A stretch of 48,560 nucleotides of DNA from Pseudonocardiales bacterium. GTDB lineage: Bacteria; Actinomycetota; Actinomycetes; Mycobacteriales; Pseudonocardiaceae. The position numbers were made by a program, and so were the translations under genes. Below the pieces are notes generated by a model. The model searched no databases. It saw only the letters and a program-made list of their open reading frames with translations, and was not told the DNA's origin. The stretch lies in the NCBI GenBank assembly GCA_023252195.1, contig JAHEXI010000026.1, forward strand, positions 1 through 48,560, given 5' to 3'. Below, piece by piece: positions 16,317-24,299 of the stretch; position 1 is the stretch's first letter; every line of letters begins with the position of its first letter.

Positions 16317-17576
16317 GTGGCTCACGACCAAACCCGCGCCGATGCGCCGACGAGGCAGACCGACCAACCGCGGGCGTCGAACAAATCTGGCAACCAGCTG
16401 TCGTCAGGGGCGACTCCCTCGCTCTCCGAAAGGGATCACCACCTGCCCTGCAATGTGAGCGACTCAAACACGTCGACCCGTAAGCCCGGCAAACGTGAAC
16501 CGAGTTTCTTCAGACAGTGGGTCGTGCCACTTATCGCGGTCGCGGCGTCTTTCGGGCTGGCTTCGTACTTCATATGGCAAGGAGGTTTCGCTCCAAGCGA
16601 CAGAGAGCCGCAGGTTCGCGGCGGCCTTCTCCTGTTCGTCGCTGCACCCCTCGGCGACGATGTCGAGGCATCCGTAGACAGCACGATTCACCAAACAGGG
16701 TACGCAGGCATCTCACTCCTCAACCTGACGCTGACTTTCAACCGAGCATACCCAGGCCTGCGATGGTTCATCGCCGCATCAGGTCAATACAATCCTCACA
16801 TCGATACGGACCTCTACGCCTTCTGCGATCAGGGAGGGCGAGCATCGCGAATCGGAAATACGATTAAATGCGACGACAATGACTACGACGGTTCGGTTGG
16901 TGTCAAGTATGATTTTGCGGATCACATCGGCTCACTCGACGGGGGACGAATTCGAAAAATTACCGACTCTATGGATGGTTACCTCGACAGCGACACAGTC
17001 ATCGTGAGCGGAACACTCACCGGGAATAGCCAACGGTCGGCGAGCCCCGCGTTCACGACAGCGATCACTGTCCCTATGCACACGCTAACCGCCGCCCATC
17101 TCGGCAGTGACGAATACTTCACCTACCCACCTATTGCAATCTTTGACCGCGGAGACATCGGGATCGGTCCCGCGCTGGGCGAGATCGCTGCGGCCTACGA
17201 TACTCCAATGATCGCCCGATTCGGAGACAGCTCCACCGGGCTGCCCGTCAACTATCTAAGGCTGTCCTCCCTGACACTTGCTATCGATGTTGGCACAAGG
17301 GTAAGCCAGCTGAGTTGGGCTTCCCCACCCACAGCGCGAACCGATCAACTGCAATGGCGAAGCACTGGAGAGGGTTTCGACAACGTGAAGTTCACACTGC
17401 ATGATCCGTTTGCCGCGGACCGACTTTCTCGGGATGGTTTCATCGCAGGGGTCTTGGCCTCTATCGCAGCAAGTGCCCTCTTGTTGTTGCTAGAAAAATT
17501 CATCGACCGAAGCGTCGACCGGACACAGAATCTGTCGCTTGCGGAGAAGAGGAGCACGTCGTCGGACGTTCGATAA
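16317..17576 (+). CDS. Two-TM membrane protein with large extracytoplasmic domain, unknown function
   Basis: 419 residues. A polar ~60-residue N-terminal tail is followed by TM1 (WVVPLIAVAASFGLASYFIW), an exported domain of about 290 residues with two Cys (DLYAFCDQGG, NTIKCDDNDYDG), and TM2 near the C terminus (GFIAGVLASIAASALLLLLE) with a basic tail. I do not recognise the ectodomain. The GTG at 16317 has AGGAGG nine bases upstream, whereas upstream in-phase starts lack one. Codon use is less GC-biased than in the chromosomal genes. As cargo 600 bases upstream of the RT-HEPN pair, a defence-related membrane role is possible but unproven, and an IS110 remnant lies between them. Confidence 0.65.
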   Translation: MAHDQTRADAPTRQTDQPRASNKSGNQLSSGATPSLSERDHHLPCNVSDSNTSTRKPGKREPSFFRQWVVPLIAVAASFGLASYFIWQGGFAPSDREPQVRGGLLLFVAAPLGDDVEASVDSTIHQTGYAGISLLNLTLTFNRAYPGLRWFIAASGQYNPHIDTDLYAFCDQGGRASRIGNTIKCDDNDYDGSVGVKYDFADHIGSLDGGRIRKITDSMDGYLDSDTVIVSGTLTGNSQRSASPAFTTAITVPMHTLTAAHLGSDEYFTYPPIAIFDRGDIGIGPALGEIAAAYDTPMIARFGDSSTGLPVNYLRLSSLTLAIDVGTRVSQLSWASPPTARTDQLQWRSTGEGFDNVKFTLHDPFAADRLSRDGFIAGVLASIAASALLLLLEKFIDRSVDRTQNLSLAEKRSTSSDVR

Positions 17577-17647
17577 GTGGGCGACTTTACCGCAGGATTT
17601 TCCGCGTGGTCTTCTGGCAGGGGCAAGAGAGACCATGCGATCACCGA

Positions 17648-17985
17648 CGCATTCTCTGAACTATGACGGTGAGGTCGAGGTGTTTTCGGAGGGTGATTGC
17701 CAACCGGTCACCGGTCATCGGGGATATCGAATGATCCAACAGATCGACGGAGTCGGGCCGACCTTCGCCGCGATCTTCATCGCCGAGATCGGTAACGTTC
17801 ATCGGTTCGCCCGTCCGGAGAAGCTGTCCTGCTGGCTAGGGTTGACCGCATGGCATCGCGAATCCGACACCACCATGCGCTGCGGCTCGATCATCAGCCA
17901 GGGCTTCACCTTACTGCGCTGGGCGGCGATCGAGGCCTGCCAGCGCACCCGCCTGGGCGCCGAGCTGGCCGCGCACTCCAGCTAG
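17648..17985 (+). pseudogene. IS110-family transposase, C-terminal remnant
   Basis: The last ~100 codons include GYRMIQQIDGVGPTFAAIFI, AEIGNVHRFARPEKLSCWLG and HRESDTTMRCGSIISQGF, the Transposase_20 (IS116/IS110/IS902) domain. The N-terminal DEDD RuvC-like domain is absent, so it cannot act. It is not closely similar to the IS110 copy at 46.5 kb, which has GVAPIPASSGKT in the equivalent place, so it comes from a different insertion. The remnant ends five bases before the putative promoter of the RT operon. Confidence 0.8.
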
Positions 17986-17989
17986 ATGG

Positions 17990-18018
17990 TTGACGAGCTA
18001 CACCGGTTGATGTTGTAG
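17990..18018 (+). promoter_or_regulatory. Candidate promoter of the RT-HEPN operon
   Basis: TTGACG (17990-17995), a 17-base spacer and TTGTAG (18013-18018) make a plausible sigma-70-type promoter just after the IS110 remnant, leaving a leader of roughly 140 bases before the RT start. The leader contains a small perfect hairpin, GGTTTC-A-GAAACC, near 18044. The call rests on a consensus match only. Confidence 0.35.
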
Positions 18019-18165
18019 TAAGCTGCGTCGGCACAGCAACGGAGGTTTCAGAAACCATAACCAACGGTGCGAGAACAACAGAGAGCCCTAATGTTAAACG
18101 ATAGCAAGTGCGGGGGCATGTAATTAATTGCTTTTCGAGAGCGAAGCACCTGGGAGGCGCGCGAT

Positions 18166-19725
18166 TTGCGAAAGATGACTGAACGACTTGTCGGAAAGTT
18201 GCGACTGGACATCGCAATTGAGAAAGAGGCAAAAAGCACGCGCAATCTTGTGCCGCCGGAGATTGGCTGGGACAGGATTGTCGATAACTTGCCCACACTA
18301 CAGAGCTGGATAATATCGCAGCTCCGGGCGGGGTTCACTCCAGGTGGGCAACAAGTTATTGCTGTGCGCAAGGCCCAAGGGACACGTCCTCTCCCAATTT
18401 GGGGCGCAGTAGAGCGTATTATTTATCGCGCGCTGACAGATCTCGTACTCGGTGGTGAATTCAAACTCGACCGGTCGGCTGATGCATATTTAGCCTTCAT
18501 TAAGGCCCCGGTGCGATACAGCGAGCGACTACAGCGCGAGTCTAGAAAATCACAAGGCACGGACAATCTATTCTTCTTTTTGCAATCGGACATCGAGTAT
18601 GTTGTTAAGTCGGATATTACCGCCTTTTATCAGTACGTCGATCACGCGGTTCTGGGGCAGGAATTGCAGGCCCGTGGAGGCGACTTTGATGCCATCTCGC
18701 ACCTGTTGGAACTACTACGTGAGGTACAAGGGCGAGCGTATGGATTGCCGCAACTCCTCGACTCTTCCGATGAGTTATCTGAAATTTACATCGACCGCGT
18801 TGAGCGTCAGCTCCTGCGCCACGGATTAGCAGTTTGGCGCTTCAACGATGACTTTAGAATAGCGTGCCGAACGTACCACGACGCCCTGAACTCAATCGAG
18901 CAGCTTGATGCTGCCGCTCGAGACGTAGGCTTGGTTATCAGCGAATCCAAGACACTCACCTTCCGGTTCATGAATTACATGTTCGACAGCCTCAGTCTTA
19001 ATCGAGAGCCAGGAATGGATGGCGTGCTTCTGGATGATGTTGAAGCGGTTGTGGGGGACTATACGGACGATTTTTCGGAGGATCTAGAGGCTGCGAAGTC
19101 TTGTATCCATGGGGCTCAGGCAACCGATGTTGTCGACGAAGGCTTGGACCTTCGAAAAGTCAATACTGACAATCTTCGACTCTTGCGGCGAGCGCTGGGA
19201 AGCCTGACGCACGCGGCTGATGCCGGCGTAACTGAGGACATTCTGCGCCTATTTATCTACGCTCCAGCTCTAAGTCCAACATTGTTTCAATACCTTTCAT
19301 CAGTGTATTTAATAGCGCAGGATCGTGTCACTGCGGTCATCGACGAGATGATTAACCACGCGTCAATGAACGAGTGGCAACATCAATGGGTTTTGCGAAC
19401 CATCCACGATCTCAAACTGTTGAGAGAGGGAGCTTTAGGTCAGCTTGACAATCGTATTACATGGGTAAAAAATAAGCGACTCGAATCATCTTCTGCTATG
19501 ACTGGCGCTTACGCGACACTTGCACTTTCCGCCGTCAGGAGGATCGAGTTCGATCAGGTGATGAGGAGCTTGGAGGCGGCGCCCTCAGCTTTGTTGACCT
19601 GGTATGCAGCCGCCCTGCGCGAGCACTACGAGGTCGAACGCGAGCCCGAACTAAAAAGGCGGCTTGACGCGGTGGCGTCCATGTCGCCTTTGCACAAGGC
19701 TTTGGTTGAGGATGCAAGTTCGTAA
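18166..19725 (+). CDS. Reverse transcriptase of the defence-associated (Abi/UG-like) type
   Basis: 519 residues. The N-terminal half is an RT palm: RPLPIWGAVERIIYRAL (motif 1 region), VVKSDITAFYQYVDH with catalytic Asp150, GLPQLLDSSDELSEIYID (motif 4) and RFNDDFRI, where the YxDD box is FNDD with both Asp (228-229) kept. The C-terminal ~220 residues are predicted mostly helical with no intron maturase, integrase or CRISPR-associated domain. That layout matches Abi-type and unknown-group RTs, which act in phage defence. GGGAGG lies eight bases before the TTG at 18166, and ATG 18175 is an alternative. The 3' end overlaps the HEPN gene by 14 bases. No retron msr/msd was recognised upstream. Confidence 0.87.
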   Translation: MRKMTERLVGKLRLDIAIEKEAKSTRNLVPPEIGWDRIVDNLPTLQSWIISQLRAGFTPGGQQVIAVRKAQGTRPLPIWGAVERIIYRALTDLVLGGEFKLDRSADAYLAFIKAPVRYSERLQRESRKSQGTDNLFFFLQSDIEYVVKSDITAFYQYVDHAVLGQELQARGGDFDAISHLLELLREVQGRAYGLPQLLDSSDELSEIYIDRVERQLLRHGLAVWRFNDDFRIACRTYHDALNSIEQLDAAARDVGLVISESKTLTFRFMNYMFDSLSLNREPGMDGVLLDDVEAVVGDYTDDFSEDLEAAKSCIHGAQATDVVDEGLDLRKVNTDNLRLLRRALGSLTHAADAGVTEDILRLFIYAPALSPTLFQYLSSVYLIAQDRVTAVIDEMINHASMNEWQHQWVLRTIHDLKLLREGALGQLDNRITWVKNKRLESSSAMTGAYATLALSAVRRIEFDQVMRSLEAAPSALLTWYAAALREHYEVEREPELKRRLDAVASMSPLHKALVEDASS

Positions 19726-20302
19726 AGTCCCATTGGCACTGACAGAGGAGGCACTGGCCCTTCTCGCGGTGACGTATGCCGATTTCGCGCAGCTTGATCC
19801 ACCGCGTCAACAAGCAGGGCGCATTGACTTCGTCGGTAGCCTCGGCGCCTACGACTTCGGTCGGATTAGGTTAGAGTCCACCTACTTGCGCCTTATCAGC
19901 ATCGTGGAAGCATACGTCGACTCGATGTGTAGCAACCTATTCCGGAGGCACCTCGTTGATCAGGTGCCCGTGCTCCGAGCACTGATCACCGCCGCAGAGA
20001 CACAAGCAAGCATCAACTGGAAAGAACGAAAGTCCGCATTCAGCGATTACCACGGGGTGTCCCTTGGTAGCTGCAAGCGGTGGAGCGAACTCGACGCTGG
20101 AATTGATATTCGTAACACGATAGCGCATGGACTGGGAACCCTAACGAAACGGCAGCGAAACGACAAATCTCGCAACAAAATGAAAACGGTGGGCGCGGTT
20201 ATCGTAGATGATAGGCTGATGCTCAATGATAATGCGCTTGAGAGATGTCTCGTATTCACGAGGGAGTTCGTCAAGTCAGTCGATTCTAAGCTCGAACGTT
20301 GA
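19712..20302 (+). CDS. HEPN-domain protein paired with the reverse transcriptase
   Basis: 196 residues, largely helical. RLESTYLRLISIVEAYVDSM is followed by ELDAGIDIRNTIAHGLGTL, where R134-NTIA-H139 is the R-x4-H motif of HEPN ribonucleases, common effectors of abortive infection and toxin systems. The ATG at 19712 overlaps the RT stop by 14 bases, so translation is coupled. The in-phase TTG at 19664 would only add residues overlapping RT codons. In lactococcal AbiA an RT and a HEPN-type region occur in one chain, and here the two functions are split. The inference is that RT product or state controls the HEPN RNase during infection. Confidence 0.8.
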   Translation: MQVRKVPLALTEEALALLAVTYADFAQLDPPRQQAGRIDFVGSLGAYDFGRIRLESTYLRLISIVEAYVDSMCSNLFRRHLVDQVPVLRALITAAETQASINWKERKSAFSDYHGVSLGSCKRWSELDAGIDIRNTIAHGLGTLTKRQRNDKSRNKMKTVGAVIVDDRLMLNDNALERCLVFTREFVKSVDSKLER

Positions 20303-20376
20303 GTGTTAGTGTAACCAAAATTCTGCAGGAGCATTACGGGCTCCCCGCTGGGTGCAAGGGGCCGGACCGAAGGTGT

Positions 20377-20600
20377 GCTGGCCTGCCGCAGGGTAGGAGT
20401 GGCGAAGCGGGTATCCCGTCGCGTCGGCGAGCTTGTCTCGGAGCGCTTCCGGCGCTGACGTGGCGGGATACCCGCGCTCTGGCGACCCCACCACTGTCCG
20501 GGCCCGGACCTGGGGACCTGGGGCGATCCCGGAGCGAGGCCAGCCGGAGGCGCCTGGGCTGGGTTACGAGTGCAGGGACCTCGGGATTGGCTCGGGTGGA
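20377..20600. repeat. Dispersed structured repeat, copy 2 (short hairpin form)
   Basis: It begins with the shared GTGCTGGCCTGCCGCAGG block. Then GCGGGTATCCCGTC (20407-20420) pairs with GGCGGGATACCCGC (20462-20475), and a CGTCGGCG/CGCTGACG helix lies inside. It lacks the long inner stem of copies 1 and 3 and the downstream conserved patches, but keeps the following GATCCCGGAGCGAGGCCAGC block. It lies between the convergent HEPN gene and the large HEPN-like gene, where the hairpin could also end transcription from both sides. Confidence 0.7.
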
Positions 20601-20601
20601 C

Positions 20602-22041
20602 TTACCGGCACCGGTCCATTGGCGAGTTTGAAATGACTGTTTGTGAGCGAGGGAACGCCAAGGGCGTTCGAACATCTGGCAGGATGATTTCGGCTGGATT
20701 CCCGCGAGTGGACCAAGAAGGCATGTCCTGGTAGGAGCCTCTTTCGAGGGTTTCAACAGGGCATTGGTGGCACTGTCCTGTTTTGGCGCATCCGCCGACG
20801 GTCAGCAGTGTGCGGACGTGGTGATAGGCGTCCTTGGGGAAGTCAGCCTTCATGGCGTACCAAGTCCCGCTCTGCTCGTCAGGAAGTAGCGTGGCGGCGG
20901 CCGATGGCCGGATGGGTAGGTGCAACTGCTCGCCGGCTCGGCGTACGAGGAAGGTTCGATCAAGATAGTCACACTCGTCCGCCTCGGGTCGGTTGGTAGT
21001 CCACCATGCGGTTGCATCTGCCAGTGTTCCGGGTCCCCATAGGAGATCGGCTGGGAAGTGTGTTGCTTCGACACGGGTGTCGAAGTGGGTCAGTCCTGGG
21101 TCGGAGAGTCGGTCGGCGGGTCGAAAGAATGCCCTGACGATGGCGCATTGCCACTCCCGGTCCTCGGGATCCACCGCATCAGGCAGCGCCTCGGCGAGGG
21201 CAATGTGGACGCCATCACCGTCTGTGGGCCACGCGATGACGACGACCTCACGCGTGATCGGTGCCGGGTAGAGGCGCCCTCCCGGTGTCGGGCATCCCCA
21301 CAGGTGATTGATAATCTCGGCAAGATCACTCAGAGTGCGGGCAGCCTGTACGGGATTGACCAGGTGATAGTTGGTCGGGTGGGCGACGAAGTTCCGGAGG
21401 TTCGACAGCACTCCCTCGACGCCGCGATTGCGCTGACCACGCAGTAGACCAACGTGCCTGGCCCACGCGCTCAGCCCCGCCAGCATCCCGTTGAACTTGA
21501 TGGGCATTCTGCCGTCGACGACCAGCAGCCATTTCTTCTTGCTCTTGACGATCTCATATACCTGCTCATAACGCTCGGCGCTCACTACGTGCTCGGTCTC
21601 CCCTTCCACGAACCGGACCGTGCCCTGGTGGTAGTCGACGAACCGGTCGCGGAGGGCTTGTTCGAGCACGAGCAGGGCGTGGTCGTTGACCAGGGTGAAG
21701 ATGTCGTAGTAGAGCACCCCGTAGGCGAAGGTCCTTCGTAGCCTGTCGAAGCTCATCCGAGTGCCCTCGGCCACTGCTGGTGCCAACTCAAGTCTGGCCA
21801 TCTGTTCCTGCTGGAACTGAGCGGCGTCGGTCTCGGGCATCTTCACGCCGACGCCGAGGCCATGCGGTGTGAAGTACAGTGCACGTTCGTCAACCTCACG
21901 AAGCTCATCCAACGACTTGACCACCAAGGCTTCTCCAATCCTGAAGCGAACGACGCAGGATACGTTGTCGAGGGCCCCCCGTGAGGCATTCGGATCGCTC
22001 ACTGTGACGGTTGAAGGTCGGGCAGGTGGAGCCTTGCCCAC
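20602..22041 (-). CDS. Large protein with HEPN-like R-x4-H motif and C-terminal Cys cluster
   Basis: 479 residues, not a recognised family. The middle has helical stretches typical of HEPN folds (YYDIFTLVNDHALLVLEQAL with RDRFVDYH) and R216-NFVA-H221 in VLSNLRNFVAHPTNYHL, the R-x4-H RNase motif. The C-terminal region holds a C-x5-C-x2-C cluster at 418-427 (GGCAKTGQCHQCP), possibly metal-binding. Convergent with the RT-HEPN pair and inside the same element, it may be a second defence effector or a standalone nuclease. The GTG start at 22041 lacks a clear ribosome binding site, and a slightly later start is possible. The HEPN call rests on motif and helix pattern only. Confidence 0.6.
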   Translation of the reverse strand: MGKAPPARPSTVTVSDPNASRGALDNVSCVVRFRIGEALVVKSLDELREVDERALYFTPHGLGVGVKMPETDAAQFQQEQMARLELAPAVAEGTRMSFDRLRRTFAYGVLYYDIFTLVNDHALLVLEQALRDRFVDYHQGTVRFVEGETEHVVSAERYEQVYEIVKSKKKWLLVVDGRMPIKFNGMLAGLSAWARHVGLLRGQRNRGVEGVLSNLRNFVAHPTNYHLVNPVQAARTLSDLAEIINHLWGCPTPGGRLYPAPITREVVVIAWPTDGDGVHIALAEALPDAVDPEDREWQCAIVRAFFRPADRLSDPGLTHFDTRVEATHFPADLLWGPGTLADATAWWTTNRPEADECDYLDRTFLVRRAGEQLHLPIRPSAAATLLPDEQSGTWYAMKADFPKDAYHHVRTLLTVGGCAKTGQCHQCPVETLERGSYQDMPSWSTRGNPAEIILPDVRTPLAFPRSQTVISNSPMDRCR

Positions 22042-22366
22042 CGCCGCCCGCCGGGTCGACCCGCGCGAGCACGGCCGTCAGGCCGCGCGCAGCAAGCGGG
22101 ATCGGCCCGGCGGGCACGCAAGTGGGACAACAGACTCAAGCCAACGCCCCGCCGCCGCAGGCGGCGTGCTTGATCCCATAGAGGGGAATTCGGCAACACA
22201 ATACGGTTACACGGCGACATGGCGCTGTGACGTTGTGTTGTCAGTCTGAGAGCACGTGGCGCCGGTGATCACGAGGGCACGTGAGGCGGAGGGTATGGGG
22301 AGGGGGAGCAGAGGAACGATCGTGCCGCCGGGTGGTTACATGGCTACTGGGGGCGGTTGTTGTTCG
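22042..22366. other. No gene recognised
   Basis: About 325 bases between the large HEPN-like gene and the DUF397 gene, both read leftward. It should hold the former's promoter. Short frames have no support. Confidence 0.5.
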
Positions 22367-22576
22367 TCAGTCGAACTCCCTTGCCCGTACTCCAGTGGTG
22401 AACGCGGACCACTGGGCTGGGGTGCAGGTCAGTACTGGTCCGGTTGGGTTTTTCGAGTCGCGGAGGGCGTGCTGGCCGCTTGCTAGCTGGGTAACCTCGA
22501 CGCAGTTGCCGGATGCTGCGCTGTAGCTGCTCGCCCGCCAGGCCGTGGGGGCCGGCTCTGGGCGTTGGGTGATCAT
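22367..22576 (-). CDS. DUF397 domain protein
   Basis: A 69-residue protein with the family core WRASSYSAASGNCVEVTQLA, HALRDSKNPTGPVLTCTPAQ and WSAFTTGVR. DUF397 proteins are small actinobacterial partners of XRE-DUF5753 regulators, studied around abaA/whiJ-type loci in Streptomyces, and some pairs behave like toxin-antitoxin modules. The ATG overlaps the stop of the upstream regulator gene (ATGA, 4 bases), so the two are translationally coupled. A full-length, intact copy. Confidence 0.92.
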   Translation of the reverse strand: MITQRPEPAPTAWRASSYSAASGNCVEVTQLASGQHALRDSKNPTGPVLTCTPAQWSAFTTGVRAREFD

Positions 22577-23445
22577 GATTGGCTCTCTTCCACGAGTGCG
22601 ACGATCGTACTCCGTGACTGGTCTGGTCCGAGTGCCCGCGCACGTAGCTGATCGTGTGCGAGTTGGTAGGCGCCGACCTCGCGGAGATCGTTGAGGTAGT
22701 AGCTGGTGGTGAGAACGTCGAGGTAGACAATGTGCGGGTCCTCGGGGTCTGGGAACTCCAGCACGGTAAAGGCGCCATGTGTCGCGGGATGTTCCCCGGC
22801 GGCGAAGGGCAAGACTCGCACGGTGATGTTCGGCAGTTCGAGCATCGAGATGAGATGCCCGAGCTGAGCGCGCATCACGTCAGGTCCGCCCACTTCACGG
22901 CGGAGTGCGCCCTCGTTGATCACGACGTCGAGCGCGACGGGGTCACTGCTGGTGAGCCTGGCCTGCCGGGCTCTGCGGAGCTGCGCGGATCGCTCCACTT
23001 CATAGGGCATCACGGTGAGCGGGTGCTGGCCTAAGACCCGTTTGGCGTACTCCTCCGTTTGCAGCAGCCCGGGAATGACCTCGGACTCGTAGGCGAGGAT
23101 GCGTGCTGCCTCCGATTCCAGTCCGAGGAATCCCTCGAACTCGGGAGGCAGGACTTCGCTGTACTGACGCCACCAGCCCGGCTGTTTGTCTTCCCGGGCC
23201 AGGGTGACCAGCTGCTCAACCTCATCAGTGAGCACGTCGTAGAGCCCCAGCAGCGCGCGTACGTCGTCTGGTGAGACGGTGACTGCGGCGGTTTCGATGC
23301 GGCTGACCTTCGACTTCGACCAGCTAAGGCTGCGCGCCACGTCGTCGGTGGTCTGGGCTGACTGTTCGCGCAACCGCCGTAGGGCGGCACCGAGGCGGCG
23401 TCGCTTGATCGAGGGAACGTAAGCCACGGGCCAGGACAGTTGCAC
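22573..23445 (-). CDS. XRE-family HTH regulator with DUF5753 domain
   Basis: A 290-residue DNA-binding protein. The N-terminal helix-turn-helix is LGAALRRLREQSAQTTDDVA, RSLSWSKSKVSRIETA. DUF5753 follows from about residue 95, with WWRQYSEVLPPEFEGFLGLE, ESEVIPGLLQTEEYAKRVL, NITVRVLPFAAGEHPATHGA and FTVLEFPDPEDPHIVYLD. It probably controls element functions together with the overlapping DUF397 protein. GTG 23445 lies four bases after a TATACG -10-like box (minus strand, 23455-23450), so the message may be leaderless; GTG 23427 is the alternative. It is divergent from two small genes starting at 23646. Confidence 0.9.
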   Translation of the reverse strand: MQLSWPVAYVPSIKRRRLGAALRRLREQSAQTTDDVARSLSWSKSKVSRIETAAVTVSPDDVRALLGLYDVLTDEVEQLVTLAREDKQPGWWRQYSEVLPPEFEGFLGLESEAARILAYESEVIPGLLQTEEYAKRVLGQHPLTVMPYEVERSAQLRRARQARLTSSDPVALDVVINEGALRREVGGPDVMRAQLGHLISMLELPNITVRVLPFAAGEHPATHGAFTVLEFPDPEDPHIVYLDVLTTSYYLNDLREVGAYQLAHDQLRARALGPDQSRSTIVALVEESQS

Positions 23446-23645
23446 GGAGCGTATACAAAAGCAACCTGACAACCGCCGCCAAGAGCTGCGCTGAGCTTGA
23501 CGCCGTGCAACATGCATGGGCACACTCTTGGCATGTCGCCGGTGGCGAACAACTCCCGTCCCACGCAACGGCGGCGCAGTCGTCCCGGTCCGTGCCCCCG
23601 AACCGGGCCGGGACGGCACTAGCACACGGGGAAGGTCAGACCGCG

Positions 23646-23873
23646 ATGGTGAACGAACTGCCCACAACGCACCGAGCACGCGAGCGCGGCCGGGTGGTAG
23701 CCCAGGGCCGATGCACGGACACGAACGAGCGCGGCTCGCTGCTGGCCATTCACGAGACCGCTGGTACGTGGGTGTTCTACCCGCCGCTCGGTGAGCGCGG
23801 CGTGCGCCTGTCCGCCGAGGATGCGATCCGAGTGGCTGAGAAAATCTTGGCGGACGCCCGTGACCAGGGCTGA
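23646..23873 (+). CDS. Small element protein, unknown
   Basis: 75 residues with a basic N terminus, then GSLLAIHETAGTWVFYPPLG, ERGVRLSAEDAIRVAEKILA. It is a compact alpha/beta sequence typical of small accessory genes placed beside DUF5753 regulators in actinobacterial elements. The ATG at 23646 is the first in frame, with no strong ribosome binding site. It is divergent from the HTH regulator, and its stop overlaps the next gene by 14 bases, indicating an operon. No function can be assigned. Confidence 0.6.
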   Translation: MVNELPTTHRARERGRVVAQGRCTDTNERGSLLAIHETAGTWVFYPPLGERGVRLSAEDAIRVAEKILADARDQG

Positions 23874-24165
23874 CAGGCCAGACGTTGCGATCGGTAAACA
23901 GCTAGTCGACTATCTCAAGCTGAGCGGCTTCCGGTTCCAGCGGATCGCCCCCGGCCCAGACGGTCCATTATTCGGTGTCCGGGAAACCGACGACTGGCGC
24001 GACACGATCTACCTCGCCGGGTTCTGGGAACCGGACTCCTGTAGCGCCACCCGGCAGCGCAAGTCATCGCTCATCATTCCCGGCGGCCTGCCGGTGACCG
24101 AGCAAGTGTCGGGGGATGCGCTCAATGTGCTCAATACCGTGCTGAGCAACTGGCCTGCGGCGTGA
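23860..24165 (+). CDS. Small element protein, unknown
   Basis: 101 residues: DVAIGKQLVDYLKLSGFRFQ, RIAPGPDGPLFGVRETDDWR, DTIYLAGFWEPDSCSATRQR and a C-terminal VSGDALNVLNTVLSNW helix. The GTG at 23860 overlaps the preceding stop. It is co-directional with the preceding small gene and followed by a repeat cluster. Not recognised as any named family. Confidence 0.6.
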   Translation: MTRADRPDVAIGKQLVDYLKLSGFRFQRIAPGPDGPLFGVRETDDWRDTIYLAGFWEPDSCSATRQRKSSLIIPGGLPVTEQVSGDALNVLNTVLSNWPAA

Positions 24166-24171
24166 AGCAGC

Positions 24172-24220
24172 GGGGTCCGGGACTAGCAGCGGACTAGCTA
24201 GGGACTAGCTCGCGGACCCC
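24172..24220. repeat. Three phased 8-bp repeats inside an inverted repeat (iteron-like)
   Basis: GGACTAGC occurs at 24180, 24191 and 24202, exactly 11 bases apart, which is about one helical turn. The array is enclosed by the perfect inverted pair GGGGTCCG (24172-24179) and CGGACCCC (24213-24220). Helical phasing suggests cooperative protein binding, as in iterons or an operator. It lies about 950 bases upstream of the replication initiator gene. Confidence 0.6.
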
Positions 24221-24299
24221 CTCCAAGGAGGCGTGTCGTCGTTTCCTGGGTAGGCGGGTCACAGCGGCCGCCCGCCGACCTATCAGGAGGACACGCGAG

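Noticed and set aside
18001-18165. Small ncRNA gene in the RT leader
   Set aside because: Only a 6-bp hairpin was found; without expression or conservation data a defined ncRNA cannot be supported.
19664-19711. Earlier start for the HEPN gene at the TTG at 19664
   Set aside because: It would add 16 residues translated out of phase from RT codons with no conserved-looking sequence; the ATG at 19712 gives a more natural N terminus.
15290-20600. Structured repeats as the retron-like ncRNA (msr/msd) of the adjacent RT
   Set aside because: A full copy occurs at 44.3 kb and a fragment at 46.0 kb, far from the RT and outside the element. The nearest copies are 2.4 kb upstream or downstream of HEPN, not adjacent to the RT start, and the RT looks Abi/UG-like rather than retron-like.
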